Positions 34,910-45,274 are shown, numbered from the stretch's first letter. The stretch: 57,630 nt of DNA from Levilactobacillus humaensis (GCF_024345185.1 NZ_BROB01000014.1:1-57630), one strand, 5' to 3'. Notes: generated from the sequence alone by a model not told the origin. Numbers and translations: made by a program.

Positions 34910-36289
34910 TTATTTTTCCTCCTGCTTACCCGTCAACTGTTCAACGGCTTTGATAAACCGGTCCCCCCGAACCTCGAAGTTCGGGTATTGATCCCAGCTT
35001 GCGTTCGCCGGTGAGAGTAAGACGATATCTCCCGGTTCGCTAAGTTCATAGGCCAATGGGACGGCCGTTTCAACGTTCTCGGTTAAGCGAATCGTTGGAA
35101 TTCCCGCCTGTTTAGCTGTATCTTCCAGTAATTTAGCCGTCTGGCCAAAGAGGATGATCGCTTTCACGTGGTCCTTGAAGGATGGCACCATCTTCTCAAA
35201 GGTGTAGCCCCGATCGAGGCCACCAGCTAGGAGCACTACGGGGGCCTTGAAGCCCTTCAAGGCCATCTCAGTTGCTTCCATGTCGGTTGCCTTGGAGTCG
35301 TTGTAATACTGCCGACCCTCGGCCTCTAACACGAACTGGGTCCGATGCCGAACCCCACCGAAGCTCTTGAGAACACTGACAATAGCGGCCGTGCTGACCC
35401 CCTTAATCTTGGCAACCGCGATAGCTGCCAGGGCATTCTCGACGTTGTGATCGCCGGGAACCTTGATGTCGGCCGCGGCCATGATCTTTTCACCGCGGAA
35501 ATACAAGACACCCTCACGCTCGTAAGCCCCATCTTCAGACTGATCTTGCCGCGTGAACGGCACCACCTTGGCGGCTGAATGGGTGCTTAATTCTCGCCAT
35601 TCTGGATTGTCAAAGTTGACCACGAAGTAATCGTCGGCCGTTTGGTTGGCCGTAATCTTCATTTTGGCGGCGACGTAGTTAGCTCGCGTCTTGTGATAAT
35701 CCAAGTGATTGGAGAAGATGTTCGTCAAAACGGCGATATGGGGGTGAAATTCGGTCGTCCCCACCAACATGAAGCTAGAGACTTCGAGAACCAACGTATC
35801 CTCAGCTGTCAGTTTTTGAGCCACCATGCTAGCTGGTACGCCGATGTTACCGGCGTAGCGGGCATGGCCGGCCTGCCGATCATGTTCCAACATCTTTTGA
35901 ATCATTGTCGTCGTGGTGGTTTTCCCGTTACTCCCGGTCACCGCGACCAACTCAGCATCTGCTACTTCGCCTGTCAGTTCCATTTCAGTGATAATCGGCA
36001 GCTTGAGCTCTAAAGCTTTCTTGACGATTGGCACATCGTAAGAGATGCCAGGATTCTTCACCATAAGGTCGTAGCCGGCGTCTAAGAGGTCTGGGGTCTG
36101 TGACCCTAAGATGACCTTAAACCCCGCTTGTTCGAGCTCCTGAGCGTCTTTATTCTGCTCTAATGGCTGAACATCACTCACCGTGACCACGGCACCCAAT
36201 CGTTTTAGTAATTTAGCTGCATTGGTTCCACTCTTTGCGAGTCCCAGAACCAAGACCTTCTTACCCTCATATCGCTTAATCTGCTTCAT
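34910..36289 (-). CDS. murD: UDP-MurNAc-L-Ala:D-Glu ligase
   Basis: 459 residues. Adds D-glutamate to UDP-MurNAc-L-alanine. Seen: [16 protein letters not shown] (UDP domain), [18 protein letters not shown] (ATP loop, about 116), [17 protein letters not shown], and [19 protein letters not shown] with [21 protein letters not shown]. Downstream it is coupled to murG. A terminator-like hairpin separates it from mraY (36329-36363). Confidence 0.98.
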   Translation of the reverse strand: MKQIKRYEGKKVLVLGLAKSGTNAAKLLKRLGAVVTVSDVQPLEQNKDAQELEQAGFKVILGSQTPDLLDAGYDLMVKNPGISYDVPIVKKALELKLPIITEMELTGEVADAELVAVTGSNGKTTTTTMIQKMLEHDRQAGHARYAGNIGVPASMVAQKLTAEDTLVLEVSSFMLVGTTEFHPHIAVLTNIFSNHLDYHKTRANYVAAKMKITANQTADDYFVVNFDNPEWRELSTHSAAKVVPFTRQDQSEDGAYEREGVLYFRGEKIMAAADIKVPGDHNVENALAAIAVAKIKGVSTAAIVSVLKSFGGVRHRTQFVLEAEGRQYYNDSKATDMEATEMALKGFKAPVVLLAGGLDRGYTFEKMVPSFKDHVKAIILFGQTAKLLEDTAKQAGIPTIRLTENVETAVPLAYELSEPGDIVLLSPANASWDQYPNFEVRGDRFIKAVEQLTGKQEEK

Positions 36290-36328
36290 AACTCCGTTCG
36301 CTCTCCATTTCTTTCTTATACCTGATAT

Positions 36329-36363
36329 AAAAAAGCTAGCTTGACTCTAACGAGCAAGCTAGC
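36329..36363 (-). terminator. Terminator-type hairpin inside the dcw cluster, between mraY and murD
   Basis: GCTAGCTTG (36335-36343) pairs perfectly with CAAGCTAGC (36355-36363) around an 11-base loop; on the minus strand it is followed directly by TTTTTT. It has all features of an intrinsic terminator although essential genes continue downstream. Confidence 0.85.
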
Positions 36364-36380
36364 CCATTAGTCTTCAGTCG

Positions 36381-37352
36381 TTAGTTTGCTAACATGACCC
36401 AAACACCACTAACTGCGGTAACTAATCCAATTCCCCAGAAGGTAAAATCAATCTTCCATTCGCTCCACCCCAACATTTCGAAGTGATGATGAATGGGACT
36501 CATGAGGAAAATTCGCTTACCTGTTAGTTTGAATGAGGCCACTTGCAAAATAACACTCGCCGTCTCAATCACAAAGACCAACCCGATCCACAACAGGGAT
36601 AATTCGTGGTGTAACAGGATGGCAACTGCCGCTAAGGCACCGCCTAAGGCCAAAGATCCCGTATCTCCCATAAATATCTTAGCTGGCTTGTGATTAAAGA
36701 TGAGAAAACCGAGAAGACCGCCGACTACGGCGAAACAAAAAATCGCAATGTTTAATTGATGTTGTTGGAAGGCCACGACCCCATAGGCCGCAAAGGCAAT
36801 GCTAGCCAACCCACTCACCAAGCCATCCAGACCATCAGAGAGGTTCACCGCATTGGAGAAACCAACCAACCATACAATAATAAAGAGCGCATACCAACCG
36901 CTCATCGTCCAATCCCCGAATCCGGGAACGTGGAGCGCCATTGGTAACTGTTCATGGGTGTAAACCCAGAACAAAATGAGGGCCCCAACAATCTGGCCGA
37001 GCATTTTCTGCCAAGCCTTGAGTCCTTCATTTTGACGATGGAACAACTTGATACTGTCATCCCAGGCACCTAAGCCCCCATACAATACGAGGATAAATAA
37101 CAAAATCCACGTGGTTGGTAAGACGTGGTGCGGCTGGACTATCCAGCTCGTTGCCAGGGTCATGACCACAATCGCAATCATGTAGAGCAACCCACCCATG
37201 GTTGGCGTCCCGGACTTCTTTTCGTGCCAGCTCGGGCCCTCTTCACGAATCATTTGGCCTTCATGCCGGGCACGGAAGTAACGAATTAAAGCGGGCATAA
37301 ATGCCACGGTAATTAGAAAACTACCCACCAGGGGTAACAAAATAGTCATCAT
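36381..37352 (-). CDS. mraY: Phospho-MurNAc-pentapeptide transferase
   Basis: About 323 residues with ten membrane segments; makes lipid I on undecaprenyl phosphate. Seen: [19 protein letters not shown] near the start, [19 protein letters not shown] with catalytic Asp residues (about 170), [20 protein letters not shown], and the HHH motif in [17 protein letters not shown]. The longest frame begins with TTG at 37364, too near the GAGG; two consecutive ATG codons at 37352 and 37349 are better, the first being chosen here. Confidence 0.96.
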   Translation of the reverse strand: MMTILLPLVGSFLITVAFMPALIRYFRARHEGQMIREEGPSWHEKKSGTPTMGGLLYMIAIVVMTLATSWIVQPHHVLPTTWILLFILVLYGGLGAWDDSIKLFHRQNEGLKAWQKMLGQIVGALILFWVYTHEQLPMALHVPGFGDWTMSGWYALFIIVWLVGFSNAVNLSDGLDGLVSGLASIAFAAYGVVAFQQHQLNIAIFCFAVVGGLLGFLIFNHKPAKIFMGDTGSLALGGALAAVAILLHHELSLLWIGLVFVIETASVILQVASFKLTGKRIFLMSPIHHHFEMLGWSEWKIDFTFWGIGLVTAVSGVWVMLAN

Positions 37353-37373
37353 TGTTCCAATCAATCCTCATTC

Positions 37374-39536
37374 TCATTTATTTTGGCGTAAAGTGACCGC
37401 TAACGTGGCGCCAGACCCCACCGTGGTACCTGCCTTGATACTCTGCTTGGTGACGTACCCGTCGCCAGTCACGTTCAGCTTTAAGCCTTCAATCTGTGCT
37501 AATTTTACCACATCACCCTTCGACCAGCCGGTCAAACTTGGCAGAGCGACAGTACCGCCCGTCTTGATGAAGACCCGTTGATCCCGGTATAACGTGGTTC
37601 CAGCCGTTACTGACTGTTTTTGAACTTTTTGTCCAGTGCCCAGAGTTGTGACGGTCGCCCCAGCCTTGGTTAGGGCCTGGGTTGCGCTCGCTACCGATTG
37701 TCCGGTAACCGATGGCATCTTGTTTTCCTTCGCATTCGTGGTCTCGGTATCCTCTTGTAAGGCCCGAGCCATCACAGGTTTCATGATGGAAGCCAATAGC
37801 TGAGTCGCCGTTTTGCTCCCCAGATGCGGTTGCTTCATTGTGATATACATGACGTACTTCGGATGACTCGCCGGCACCATGGCAGCTACGGAATACAGGT
37901 AGTTGTCATCCCCGGAGAGATACCCGGACTTCCCAGAACTGACTTGTGCTGTCCCCGTCTTGACGGCAACCCGTTCCCCACTCATTTTGTAGTCGGCTCC
38001 AATACCGTACTTCTTATAAACGACATCTTCCATGTGTTTCCGAACGGATTTCGCCGTCGACGCGGAGATAGGATTGGATACAGCCTGTGGTCCATAAGCC
38101 TTGACCGTCTTGTTGGTGTTAGGATCGACGACCTTACTGATCACGTAAGGCTTCATCATCTTACCATCATTGCTGACGGCACTAAGCGCCTGCATCATTT
38201 GGAAGACCGTGACCTGAATCCCTTGACCAAACGCGGTATCGGCCTGTTCAATTGGTCGTTGAAAGGCGATACTCCCGGTCAATTCACCTGGCAGTCCTGA
38301 CTTGGTACTCTTCAAGAAGTGGAATCGGTCGATGTACTTCTTCCACGTCTTGTGACCCATCTGTTGTTCCAAATGGGCCATGGCAACGTTACTGGAAACA
38401 GCAAACCCCTTGTTATAGGTGATCGTCCCCCAGCCCGCCGTATTCCAGTCAGGCACAACTTGATTTCCAATGGTGTATTTACCAGATTGATACGTGGCAT
38501 TGCCGTTGTAATTCCCACTGTCGATCGATGATGCCAGCGTGAAAATTTTCATAGTTGATCCGGGTTCGTAGGCATCTTGAACCAATGTGTTCCGCCAGAC
38601 CTTGTCGAGCCCTTTCTTGGTCGTCGCGTTAAATGTTGGCCGCTGAGTCGCCGCTAAAATGGCCCCAGTCTTGGCGTTCATGAGGACAGCATTCATCGAG
38701 TTGGCCTTGACCTGTCCCTGAACCTGGCTCATCTCAGTTTCCAGAAGCGTCTGCAACCGGGTATCCAGCGTCGTATAGACGTTATCCCCATTCTTGGCCT
38801 TCTTAGCCTTCTGCTTAGTCCCTGGCAACTGATAACCGTACATATCTTTTTTAATCTTCTGGGACCCATTTGTTCCCGTTAATTCCTTGTTGAAAGCTTG
38901 CTCCAGGCCCATCGACCCCGTGAGTGTTGTTTGTCCGGCCTTATTTGTCTGCGCCTGAGCCAAACCAATCAGATGAGAGGCAAAGACCCCATTGGGATAT
39001 AGGCGAGACTCCTGTTGAATGAAGTTCACCCCACTGAGATGTTTGGCCTGAATCTTTTGCTTGGTCGTCAACGAAATATTCTGACCCGCCGTCCCAAATT
39101 CAACTTGGAACGGATGCCCGGAACTCGGATTCAATGTTGCCAAGGCTTTCTTCCGACTGATCGGTAGATACTTGGCGAGCACGTCAGCCACTTTTTCCTT
39201 ATTGGTCACATAGAGTTTCTGGCCATCGACACTCTTCTGTCGTTTGTCCAGCACCACATAGAGGGAGTACACACTCGTATCCTCAGCGATCGCTTGGCCG
39301 TTGGCATCGTATATCGTTCCCCGTCTAGCCTTCAGCGTTTCATTAGCTGTATAGAGCTTCTGAGCTGAGGTACTGAGGTTCACGTTTTGAACCTTTTTCC
39401 CAATGGAGATATACGAAAAGCGACCAACGATCAAGATAAACACACCAAGGAAAAGGCAAAAAAGAAAAATACCGAAACTCTTCCGATTTCTGCGCGGATG
39501 CTTATTTGTCATTTGTCGCTTTTGAGAATCATTCAT
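37374..39536 (-). CDS. ftsI: Septal penicillin-binding protein with PASTA domains (FtsI / PBP2x type)
   Basis: 720 residues. Class B PBP, a septal transpeptidase. Short cytoplasmic head, one membrane helix (FGIFLFCLFLGVFILIVGRF), dimerisation domain with RRGTIYDANGQAIAEDTSVYS, transpeptidase with the active-site Ser in YEPGSTMKIFTLAS (SxxK, about 310), SSNVAM (SxN) and VAVKTGTAQV (KTG). Two PASTA domains close the protein (MPSVTGQSVASATQALTKAG and LPSLTGWSKGDVVKLAQIEG), as in streptococcal PBP2x. The ATG shares one base with the ftsL stop, so translation is coupled. Confidence 0.95.
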   Translation of the reverse strand: MNDSQKRQMTNKHPRRNRKSFGIFLFCLFLGVFILIVGRFSYISIGKKVQNVNLSTSAQKLYTANETLKARRGTIYDANGQAIAEDTSVYSLYVVLDKRQKSVDGQKLYVTNKEKVADVLAKYLPISRKKALATLNPSSGHPFQVEFGTAGQNISLTTKQKIQAKHLSGVNFIQQESRLYPNGVFASHLIGLAQAQTNKAGQTTLTGSMGLEQAFNKELTGTNGSQKIKKDMYGYQLPGTKQKAKKAKNGDNVYTTLDTRLQTLLETEMSQVQGQVKANSMNAVLMNAKTGAILAATQRPTFNATTKKGLDKVWRNTLVQDAYEPGSTMKIFTLASSIDSGNYNGNATYQSGKYTIGNQVVPDWNTAGWGTITYNKGFAVSSNVAMAHLEQQMGHKTWKKYIDRFHFLKSTKSGLPGELTGSIAFQRPIEQADTAFGQGIQVTVFQMMQALSAVSNDGKMMKPYVISKVVDPNTNKTVKAYGPQAVSNPISASTAKSVRKHMEDVVYKKYGIGADYKMSGERVAVKTGTAQVSSGKSGYLSGDDNYLYSVAAMVPASHPKYVMYITMKQPHLGSKTATQLLASIMKPVMARALQEDTETTNAKENKMPSVTGQSVASATQALTKAGATVTTLGTGQKVQKQSVTAGTTLYRDQRVFIKTGGTVALPSLTGWSKGDVVKLAQIEGLKLNVTGDGYVTKQSIKAGTTVGSGATLAVTLRQNK

Positions 39537-39931
39537 TATTTGTTAACATTCCTTATTCTGTCATTTTCCAAGGTCAAGCCTTGCTTTTTGGCAATTTTAT
39601 CAAGCCGGCTACGACTCTGCAACTCATTTATTTCTTGTTGCGCGTTGGTATTGCGATTTTGATACGTCGTGACAGAATTATTGATACTTTGAAGGTCGTG
39701 AACGGTATTGGACATCGCGATTTTAGTGGATACAACACTTACCATTAGTAAGGCCAAAACCAGGCCACAAACGGTCATTAAACACTTTTCAAATTTGGAG
39801 AATGGCAGGCGTTTGCCCGACGGTGTGGGATCACTGACGGGTTGAGCCTGTCGTTGAGGTTGTTCTATGTTGGGGCGTTGTTGGGGTTCGGCTGTGAGAG
39901 GAACCGCTTCAGCTAAGTTATTTTGCGCCAT
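39536..39931 (-). CDS. ftsL: Cell-division protein FtsL
   Basis: 131 residues. Pro/Gln-rich cytoplasmic head of about 45 residues, one membrane helix (CLMTVCGLVLALLMVSVVS), then an extracellular coiled coil (VHDLQSINNSVTTYQNRNTNAQQEI) ending LTLENDRIRNVNK. Binds DivIB and DivIC and recruits the septal PBP. Identification rests on topology and position between rsmH and the PBP gene. AGGAAG precedes the ATG at 39931. Confidence 0.93.
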   Translation of the reverse strand: MAQNNLAEAVPLTAEPQQRPNIEQPQRQAQPVSDPTPSGKRLPFSKFEKCLMTVCGLVLALLMVSVVSTKIAMSNTVHDLQSINNSVTTYQNRNTNAQQEINELQSRSRLDKIAKKQGLTLENDRIRNVNK

Positions 39932-39973
39932 AATTGATCATCTTCCTATGTCAATATTTAGTGATTGTATAAA

Positions 39974-40918
39974 CTACTTAATTTTTTCTAAAATTCGTAA
40001 TTTTGCACTGTGGGCACGATGGTTAGCCGCCAATTCTTCCTCAGAAGGTAAAATCGGCTTGCGGTTAACCAACTTGTAATCTGGCTGCAAGTTGTCGGGA
40101 ATTACCGGAATTCCGTGGGGGAGTTCTGGCAATGAGGACTGTTCGCGGAACATGGTCTTCACCAACCGGTCTTCAAGCGACTGGAAGGTAATGGCACTGA
40201 TACGACCATGGAGCGCTACTAATCCGACAGCTTGTTCGAGTGAATCCTCCAAGGCCCCTAATTCGTCGTTGACAGCGATTCGGATGGCTTGGAAGACCTT
40301 CTTGGCGGGATGGCCCCCGTGACGACGTGCCGCCGCGGGAATCCCTTCCTTGATGATGTCGACCAACTGCCCAGTCGTGTCGATTGGGGCCTCTGCCCGA
40401 TGCCGTTCAATGGCTCTAGCAATCGGTTTGGCAAACTTCTCTTCACCGTATCGGTGGAAGATCCGCATCAAGTCATTGAACTTCCATTCGTTAACCACGA
40501 TCCAAGCGGTAAGTTCTGCACTCTGGTCCATGCGCATGTCCAGTGGCGCATCATGCTGGTAGCTGAAACCGCGGTCAGCCTCGTCAAACTGTGGTGAGGA
40601 AACCCCTAAGTCATAGAGAATGCCATCGACTTCGGTCACGCCCCGAGCATTTAACTCGGCCTTAATGTCACGGAAATTACTCTTAATAAACGTTAGATTC
40701 CCACTGTCGAGATATTTTTTAAGGTGTTCTTGATTGTATGTAATTGCGGTCTGGTCCTGATCGAACGCGTATAAGTGACCTGTCGTCAACTGCTCCAGAA
40801 TGCGTTGGCTATGACCGCCGCCGCCGAGAGTGCAGTCAACATAGATTCCCGTTGGCTTAATGGCTAAACCAGCCACCGCTTCCTTGAGCAGTACCGTTAC
40901 ATGATGAAAGTCTTCCAT
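39974..40918 (-). CDS. rsmH: 16S rRNA (cytosine-1402 N4) methyltransferase
   Basis: 314 residues from the ATG at 40918 (GAGGAG seven bases before), giving [15 protein letters not shown]; the GTG at 40924 lies in the ribosome site. SAM-dependent N4 methylation of C1402 in the ribosomal P site. Seen: [16 protein letters not shown] (SAM motif), [33 protein letters not shown] and [18 protein letters not shown]. Second gene of the dcw cluster. Confidence 0.97.
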   Translation of the reverse strand: MEDFHHVTVLLKEAVAGLAIKPTGIYVDCTLGGGGHSQRILEQLTTGHLYAFDQDQTAITYNQEHLKKYLDSGNLTFIKSNFRDIKAELNARGVTEVDGILYDLGVSSPQFDEADRGFSYQHDAPLDMRMDQSAELTAWIVVNEWKFNDLMRIFHRYGEEKFAKPIARAIERHRAEAPIDTTGQLVDIIKEGIPAAARRHGGHPAKKVFQAIRIAVNDELGALEDSLEQAVGLVALHGRISAITFQSLEDRLVKTMFREQSSLPELPHGIPVIPDNLQPDYKLVNRKPILPSEEELAANHRAHSAKLRILEKIK

Positions 40919-40939
40919 AAACACTCTCCTCTCCTTTAG

Positions 40940-41371
40940 CTACATGCCGAAATCAATCAGATTTTCGGCGATATCATCGAAGTCTTCTTCGGCAGCGGCA
41001 GAGAAAGTCTCCCACCGTTCCTGACTCCAAATTTCAAAACGATTAGCCACACCCACAATGACACATTGTTTAGCCAATGCGGCATGGTCTCGTAACGATT
41101 TTGGTAAGTTAATTCGGCCTTGTTTGTCGAGCTCACATTCAGTCGCCGCGGAGTAGAAGAACCGGACAAAGGCCCGGGCATCCTTACGGTTCACTGGCAA
41201 GGCTTTCAATTTCTCTTGTAATGCCGACCACTCGGTCATTGGATAGCCGAATAAACAACCATCCATCCCCCGGGTAACCACGAATTGTTCCCCAAGTTGG
41301 TCGCGAAATTTAGCGGGAATAATAAGTCTGCCCTTGGCATCAATTGAATGCTCGAATTCACCCATGAACAT
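40940..41371 (-). CDS. mraZ: Transcriptional regulator MraZ
   Basis: 143 residues from the ATG at 41371 (AGGGGG eight bases before), giving the typical [16 protein letters not shown] start; the ATG at 41377 overlaps the ribosome site. Two AbrB-like half domains, each with the DxxGR signature: [16 protein letters not shown] and [19 protein letters not shown]. Forms rings that bind repeated boxes before its own gene and regulates the dcw cluster. Three such boxes lie upstream (41408-41432). Confidence 0.97.
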   Translation of the reverse strand: MFMGEFEHSIDAKGRLIIPAKFRDQLGEQFVVTRGMDGCLFGYPMTEWSALQEKLKALPVNRKDARAFVRFFYSAATECELDKQGRINLPKSLRDHAALAKQCVIVGVANRFEIWSQERWETFSAAAEEDFDDIAENLIDFGM

Positions 41372-41407
41372 GACCATTACCCCCTATTTGTAACTATTGT
41401 CAAGTTT

Positions 41408-41432
41408 ACCACACCCCCCCACTTTCTACCAC
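41408..41432 (-). promoter_or_regulatory. Three-box MraZ operator upstream of mraZ
   Basis: On the minus strand GTGGT, GTGGG and GTGGT occur at 41432-41428, 41422-41418 and 41412-41408: three boxes with exactly 10-nt periodicity and 5-nt spacers. Known MraZ operators are direct repeats of TGGG-type boxes with 5-nt spacers before mraZ, which matches. The 35 bases after them carry a TTGACA too close to the start to use, so the -10/-35 pair of the dcw promoter is not settled. Confidence 0.7.
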
Positions 41433-41467
41433 AACGTTTCCGAATTTTTATAAATTTCCCCACTTGC

Positions 41468-41506
41468 ACCAAAAAAGCCACGGCGAACACTTGTTCACCG
41501 TGGCTG
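41468..41506 (-). terminator. Terminator of the DUF3397 gene, upstream of mraZ
   Basis: Minus strand AGCCACGGTGAACA pairs with TGTTCGCCGTGGCT (one G-U-type pair; 13-14 bp) and is followed by TTTTTT. It separates DUF3397 from the dcw promoter. Confidence 0.92.
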
Positions 41507-41573
41507 AAAGCCCTTTACCAAGACCCTAAAAAACTGGGTTCTTAGTCAAGTTTATTTATATTTATGCATAAAA

Positions 41574-41927
41574 TTAGCTAATGGCTAACAGGAAACAAAC
41601 CATAAACCCTAGCAACCAATATAAGTCGGTTAATCGCCAGAAAGTTTTAAAGAACGTCGGGTAGATAATTTCGTGGTCCTGAACGGCTTGAATGATGGTG
41701 ACCAAGATACCAATCGCCATCCAACCAATGACCAACCAGGGGAGCACAACGCCCGCCCCATGCGGGATCAGTGCCAAGGCACAGAACAAGAATAGCGGTG
41801 CCATGAGATCCCAGACACTCAAGCCTGTCGGCCAACGGTGTCCGAGCAATCGTTTCACCCCACGAAAAATGATGTAGCCAATGACCAGTATGACCAGTTT
41901 TCCGGCTGGTGACGCCCAAAACGACAT
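41574..41927 (-). CDS. DUF3397-family membrane protein
   Basis: 117 residues from the ATG at 41927; the longer frame to 41978 adds 17 residues and skips the ribosome site GGGGGGAAG. Four likely membrane segments: LVILVIGYIIFRG, LMAPLFLFCALALIP, VVLPWLVIGWMAIGILVTII and LYWLLGFMVCFLLAIS. The family is found in lactobacilli beside mraZ; its function is unknown. A strong promoter (42009-42037) and the terminator at 41468 make it a single-gene unit. Confidence 0.88.
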   Translation of the reverse strand: MSFWASPAGKLVILVIGYIIFRGVKRLLGHRWPTGLSVWDLMAPLFLFCALALIPHGAGVVLPWLVIGWMAIGILVTIIQAVQDHEIIYPTFFKTFWRLTDLYWLLGFMVCFLLAIS

Positions 41928-42008
41928 GCAACTTCCCCCCACGACTTCTGTTCTAATCGTATCGCTGACGCTACCCAAGGCAGGTGTGCACCGGCGACTC
42001 TTCGTTAT

Positions 42009-42037
42009 ATTATAGGGATTTCCACCATCAGTTGCAA
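42009..42037 (-). promoter_or_regulatory. Promoter of the DUF3397 gene
   Basis: Minus strand TTGCAA, 17 bases, TATAAT: near-consensus. It lies back to back with the plus-strand promoter at 42079. Confidence 0.75.
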
Positions 42038-42078
42038 TTCACTTTTATAACAACTCGTTGACAACTTTGCCGCGACTG

Positions 42079-42107
42079 TTGCATTTCACCCCCACCCACG
42101 GTAAACT
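42079..42107 (+). promoter_or_regulatory. Promoter of the 40-codon membrane protein gene
   Basis: TTGCAT, 17 bases, TAAACT, about 40 bases before the start codon at 42148. Confidence 0.6.
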
Positions 42108-42147
42108 AATTGAGTAAATTGGGACGCAAAGAGGTGGCTATTCGCGC

Positions 42148-42270
42148 ATGGAAAAGAAAAAGAAATCAACATTTCAAAAAATTACCAACGTTTTCGTTTG
42201 GATCATGATTATCGCAACTATCGGCTCCTTAGTCTTCGGGGCAATTGCATCCCTCGGCTGGATGGGCTAA
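42148..42270 (+). CDS. 40-residue membrane miniprotein, DUF4044 type
   Basis: Short gene between the divergent DUF3397 gene and the convergent ftsK. ATG at 42148 follows AAAGAGGTGG; stop TAA at 42268. The product starts MEKKKKSTFQKITNVFVWIM and goes on with a single hydrophobic helix (IIATIGSLVFGAIASLGW), i.e. a basic head and one membrane span. This matches the DUF4044 family of tiny lactobacillar proteins as I remember it. It has its own promoter and terminator, which argues for a real gene. Function unknown; its position beside the dcw cluster suggests an envelope role. Confidence 0.85.
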   Translation: MEKKKKSTFQKITNVFVWIMIIATIGSLVFGAIASLGWMG

Positions 42271-42276
42271 TCATGT

Positions 42277-42309
42277 CGCTACCTTTGTTCGCAGGGTAGC
42301 GTTTTTTTA
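42277..42309 (+). terminator. Terminator of the 40-codon gene
   Basis: CGCTACC and GGGTAGCG pair around a loop of about ten bases, followed by seven T. Confidence 0.85.
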
Positions 42310-42356
42310 TGCTGGTATTTACCAAGCTCACTTAACAAACAAACTGACGCTAACTT

Positions 42357-42411
42357 AAAATACCGTCATCAGAAATCGGAATGACTTCGATTTCTGATGA
42401 CGGTATTTTTT
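42357..42411. terminator. Bidirectional terminator with a perfect 22-bp stem
   Basis: AAAATACCGTCATCAGAAAT(CG) at 42357-42378 pairs without mismatch with 42388-42409 around a 9-base loop; A-run on the left and T-run on the right. It lies six bases from the ftsK stop and serves ftsK on the minus strand and any read-through from the plus-strand gene. Confidence 0.9.
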
Positions 42412-42416
42412 AATTT

Positions 42417-44738
42417 CTATTCATTGGGATCAGGCTTATCCGGTTGCTTGTAAACCTGGCGGGGCTTGCTCCCCTCCTGAGGTCCAATATACCCGCGCTG
42501 CTCCAGATCATCCATGATCCGAGCCGCCCGATTGTAACCAATCCGGAACCGACGTTGCAACAGCGACGTGCTAGCCTTCTGTTGATCTACCACGAAAGCC
42601 AAGGCATCGTCAAACAGGTCGTCATCGCTGTCACCAGCTTCCTCCTGTTTGAGTTCCTCATCGGTCACCATCATGTCTTCATCATATTCCGCCGTCTGTT
42701 GCTGCTTGATGAAGTCCACAACGTTCGCCACGTCCTCGTCGGGGATAAACGCCCCCTGGACACGGACCGGTGAATTGGCATCGACGGGTTGATAGAGCAT
42801 ATCTCCCCGACCCAACAGCTTTTCAGCACCGTTAGTATCGAGAATTGTTCGTGAGTCAATCCCACTGGAAACCGCAAAGGCAATCCGAGACGGCACGTTA
42901 GCCTTAATCAATCCGGTAATGACATCGACAGATGGCCGTTGCGTCGCCAAGATCATGTGAACCCCGGCGGCCCGTCCCATCTGGGCGAGTCGGATGATGG
43001 CATCTTCAACTTCGTTTGACACCGTCATCATCAGATCGGCTAATTCGTCCACGACGACTACGATATACGGTAACGTTGGCCGAGCTTGATCATCTTGGGC
43101 ATTGGCCTTGCGAACGAAGGCATTGTACCCGGAGATCTTGCGTTGACCGAACTGGGAGAACAACTCATAACGCCGTTCCATTTCCGCCACGACCTTGTGT
43201 AGCGCCCGAGCGGCCTTCTTCGGCTCTGAAACCACTGGTGTCAATAAATGGGGAATCCCATTGTAGACACTCAGTTCGACCTTCTTGGGGTCAATTAGCA
43301 TCAACTTCACTTGGTCTGGCCGGGCATTCATCAACATACTGGTAATAATGCCATTGATGGCCACGGACTTCCCACTACCGGTTGCCCCAGCAATCAGCAA
43401 GTGTGGCATCTTGGTGAGGTCCATCGTGACAACCTCTCCCGTCACATTGCGCCCTAATGGCACTTCTAGTGGTTTGTTCGGATGAGCCGGTTGAGCCTCG
43501 ACCACATCACGAAAGGCAACGGTCGAGACTTCCTTATTGGGCACTTCAATCCCAATCAAGGACTTCCCAGGGATTGGTGCTTGGATCCGAATGCCCTTTG
43601 CCGCTAAGGCCAGGGCCAGATCATCGGCCAAGTTCACGATCCGAGAGACCTTCACCCCAATGGCGGGATGGAGTTCATATTCTGTCACCGATGGCCCCAG
43701 ACTGACGTTCTTAACCTCGGCATCGACACCAAAACTATCGAGTGTCTGTTTTAAAATCTTGGTATTAGCATCGATCGCATTGACCTCATCCGTTTGGTCG
43801 GTCGGTGGGACCTGTTTCAACAGATCCGCTGTTGGTAATTTGTAATTGGGATCAACCGGTGTCCCGCTCGTTAAGTCAGGCGCCACGTCAGGCGTTGACT
43901 CCTCCTCGACCGGTTTGGTCTGAGGCTTAGTCGTCGGTCGGTCATTGGCCACCGTGATATGATAGCTCGGTTCTTCTTTTGGCTGGGGCTTCGGTTCGGG
44001 CAGATCCTTTTTCTCGGGGTCGACGATGGCCGTCGGTTGTGGTTGCGGCTTTCGTGCCCGCTCTTGATGCTTCTGCTTAGCCGCCGCACCCCCACGTTTA
44101 AGGGCTTGACCACTGGCATGCATCCCCTTAGACAGCCAACTCCAGGCCGTACTCGTCCAGCGCTGTAGGTCGGCAAAGGGAATCTGGAAGAACACGATAA
44201 CCCCACCCGCCATGATGATCCAAGCGGCAACTTGTGCCCCCACTAACGCGATTAACCACGCCACGACGCTCAGTTCCAGGGCCCCAATCACCCCGCCACC
44301 GAGCTGACTCGTCAGCCCACCAGTAAAGAGATCGGCTAGCCCAGCGTGCCAGATCGTTGAGAGAAACTGGGCATGCTGATTGACCGTCACAAAGTGCGTC
44401 GCGGTAATCCACAGTAACCAGCCGGCGTAGACCAGGCCGCCGCCCCACAGATAGTGACGTTTAATGTGCGGCCAAGTTCCGGTAATTAACAAGGCTGCAC
44501 CTAAGGCTCCCAGAACAACCAACCCAAATTGGTAGCTGTCCCCCAGGAACAAGCGAACCAAATTAGCACAAAGGATTCCTAGCAGCCCGAGATGAAAGAG
44601 CCCCAGGGCCACCAGTGCGATTAATATGAGGCCAATGACGTTACTGGTGTAAGGGAACGGCTGGTGACTGGTACGTCGCCGTTTAGTTGGACGCCGTTTG
44701 GTAGGCTTGCGGCGCGTTGTTTTTCGTTTGGTCGCCAA
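42417..44738 (-). CDS. ftsK: DNA translocase FtsK/SpoIIIE
   Basis: 773 residues from the TTG at 44738; AAAGGAGG lies seven bases before it, inside the longer frame from 44756. Septal DNA pump that clears chromosomes from the closing septum. Basic head, four membrane segments (about 30-190), a Pro/Glu/Lys-rich linker, the alpha/beta motor with Walker [18 protein letters not shown] at about 450 and Walker [15 protein letters not shown], and the C-terminal gamma winged helix ([29 protein letters not shown]) that reads KOPS/SRS-type DNA. Follows trmL by 23 bases and ends at a strong terminator. Confidence 0.97.
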   Translation of the reverse strand: MATKRKTTRRKPTKRRPTKRRRTSHQPFPYTSNVIGLILIALVALGLFHLGLLGILCANLVRLFLGDSYQFGLVVLGALGAALLITGTWPHIKRHYLWGGGLVYAGWLLWITATHFVTVNQHAQFLSTIWHAGLADLFTGGLTSQLGGGVIGALELSVVAWLIALVGAQVAAWIIMAGGVIVFFQIPFADLQRWTSTAWSWLSKGMHASGQALKRGGAAAKQKHQERARKPQPQPTAIVDPEKKDLPEPKPQPKEEPSYHITVANDRPTTKPQTKPVEEESTPDVAPDLTSGTPVDPNYKLPTADLLKQVPPTDQTDEVNAIDANTKILKQTLDSFGVDAEVKNVSLGPSVTEYELHPAIGVKVSRIVNLADDLALALAAKGIRIQAPIPGKSLIGIEVPNKEVSTVAFRDVVEAQPAHPNKPLEVPLGRNVTGEVVTMDLTKMPHLLIAGATGSGKSVAINGIITSMLMNARPDQVKLMLIDPKKVELSVYNGIPHLLTPVVSEPKKAARALHKVVAEMERRYELFSQFGQRKISGYNAFVRKANAQDDQARPTLPYIVVVVDELADLMMTVSNEVEDAIIRLAQMGRAAGVHMILATQRPSVDVITGLIKANVPSRIAFAVSSGIDSRTILDTNGAEKLLGRGDMLYQPVDANSPVRVQGAFIPDEDVANVVDFIKQQQTAEYDEDMMVTDEELKQEEAGDSDDDLFDDALAFVVDQQKASTSLLQRRFRIGYNRAARIMDDLEQRGYIGPQEGSKPRQVYKQPDKPDPNE

Positions 44739-44761
44739 AGAACGGCCTCCTTTCAATCCAA

Positions 44762-45274
44762 TTATTTCAGCTTATCGTGCGGATATTGGTGGACCCGCTC
44801 CAATCCTGGGAAGCTCTGCTGACGCAAGACTTCATAGATGACAATGGCGGCCGAGTTCGATAGGTTCAGTGCGCGAATATGACTGTCATCTTGTGGAATT
44901 CGAATACATTTCTCCATGTTTTTCCGCATAAAGGGTTCGGGTAACCCCGTTGTTTCCTTCCCAAAAAGGAAGTAATGATCGTTGTCATTAAGTTGGTAAT
45001 CGGGATCCGTATAGTCCTGATCTGCAAACTTTGACACTAAGTAGAGCTGGGACAGATCCGGAATCGAATCCATAAAGGCTGGCAAGTTCTCGTGATACCG
45101 AACATCCACCTTATCCCAGTAGTCGAGGCCGGCGCGCTTCAAGTGGGCGTCGTCCACGGAAAACCCCAAAGGCTTGATTAAATCTAAAATAGTATCGGTT
45201 CCCGCACAGGTCCGGGCGATGTTCCCTGTATTAGCCGGAAACAATGGTTCGAATAAGGCAATATGATTCGTCAT
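44762..45274 (-). CDS. trmL: tRNA (cytidine/uridine-34 2'-O)-methyltransferase
   Basis: 170 residues from the ATG at 45274, which follows GGAGAAGAGAG; the longer frame to 45358 crosses the promoter. SPOUT-family (knotted) methyltransferase acting on the wobble base of Leu tRNAs. Seen: [20 protein letters not shown] at the start, [18 protein letters not shown], and the SAM knot [12 protein letters not shown] with [19 protein letters not shown]. Forms a unit with ftsK. Confidence 0.94.
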   Translation of the reverse strand: MTNHIALFEPLFPANTGNIARTCAGTDTILDLIKPLGFSVDDAHLKRAGLDYWDKVDVRYHENLPAFMDSIPDLSQLYLVSKFADQDYTDPDYQLNDNDHYFLFGKETTGLPEPFMRKNMEKCIRIPQDDSHIRALNLSNSAAIVIYEVLRQQSFPGLERVHQYPHDKLK

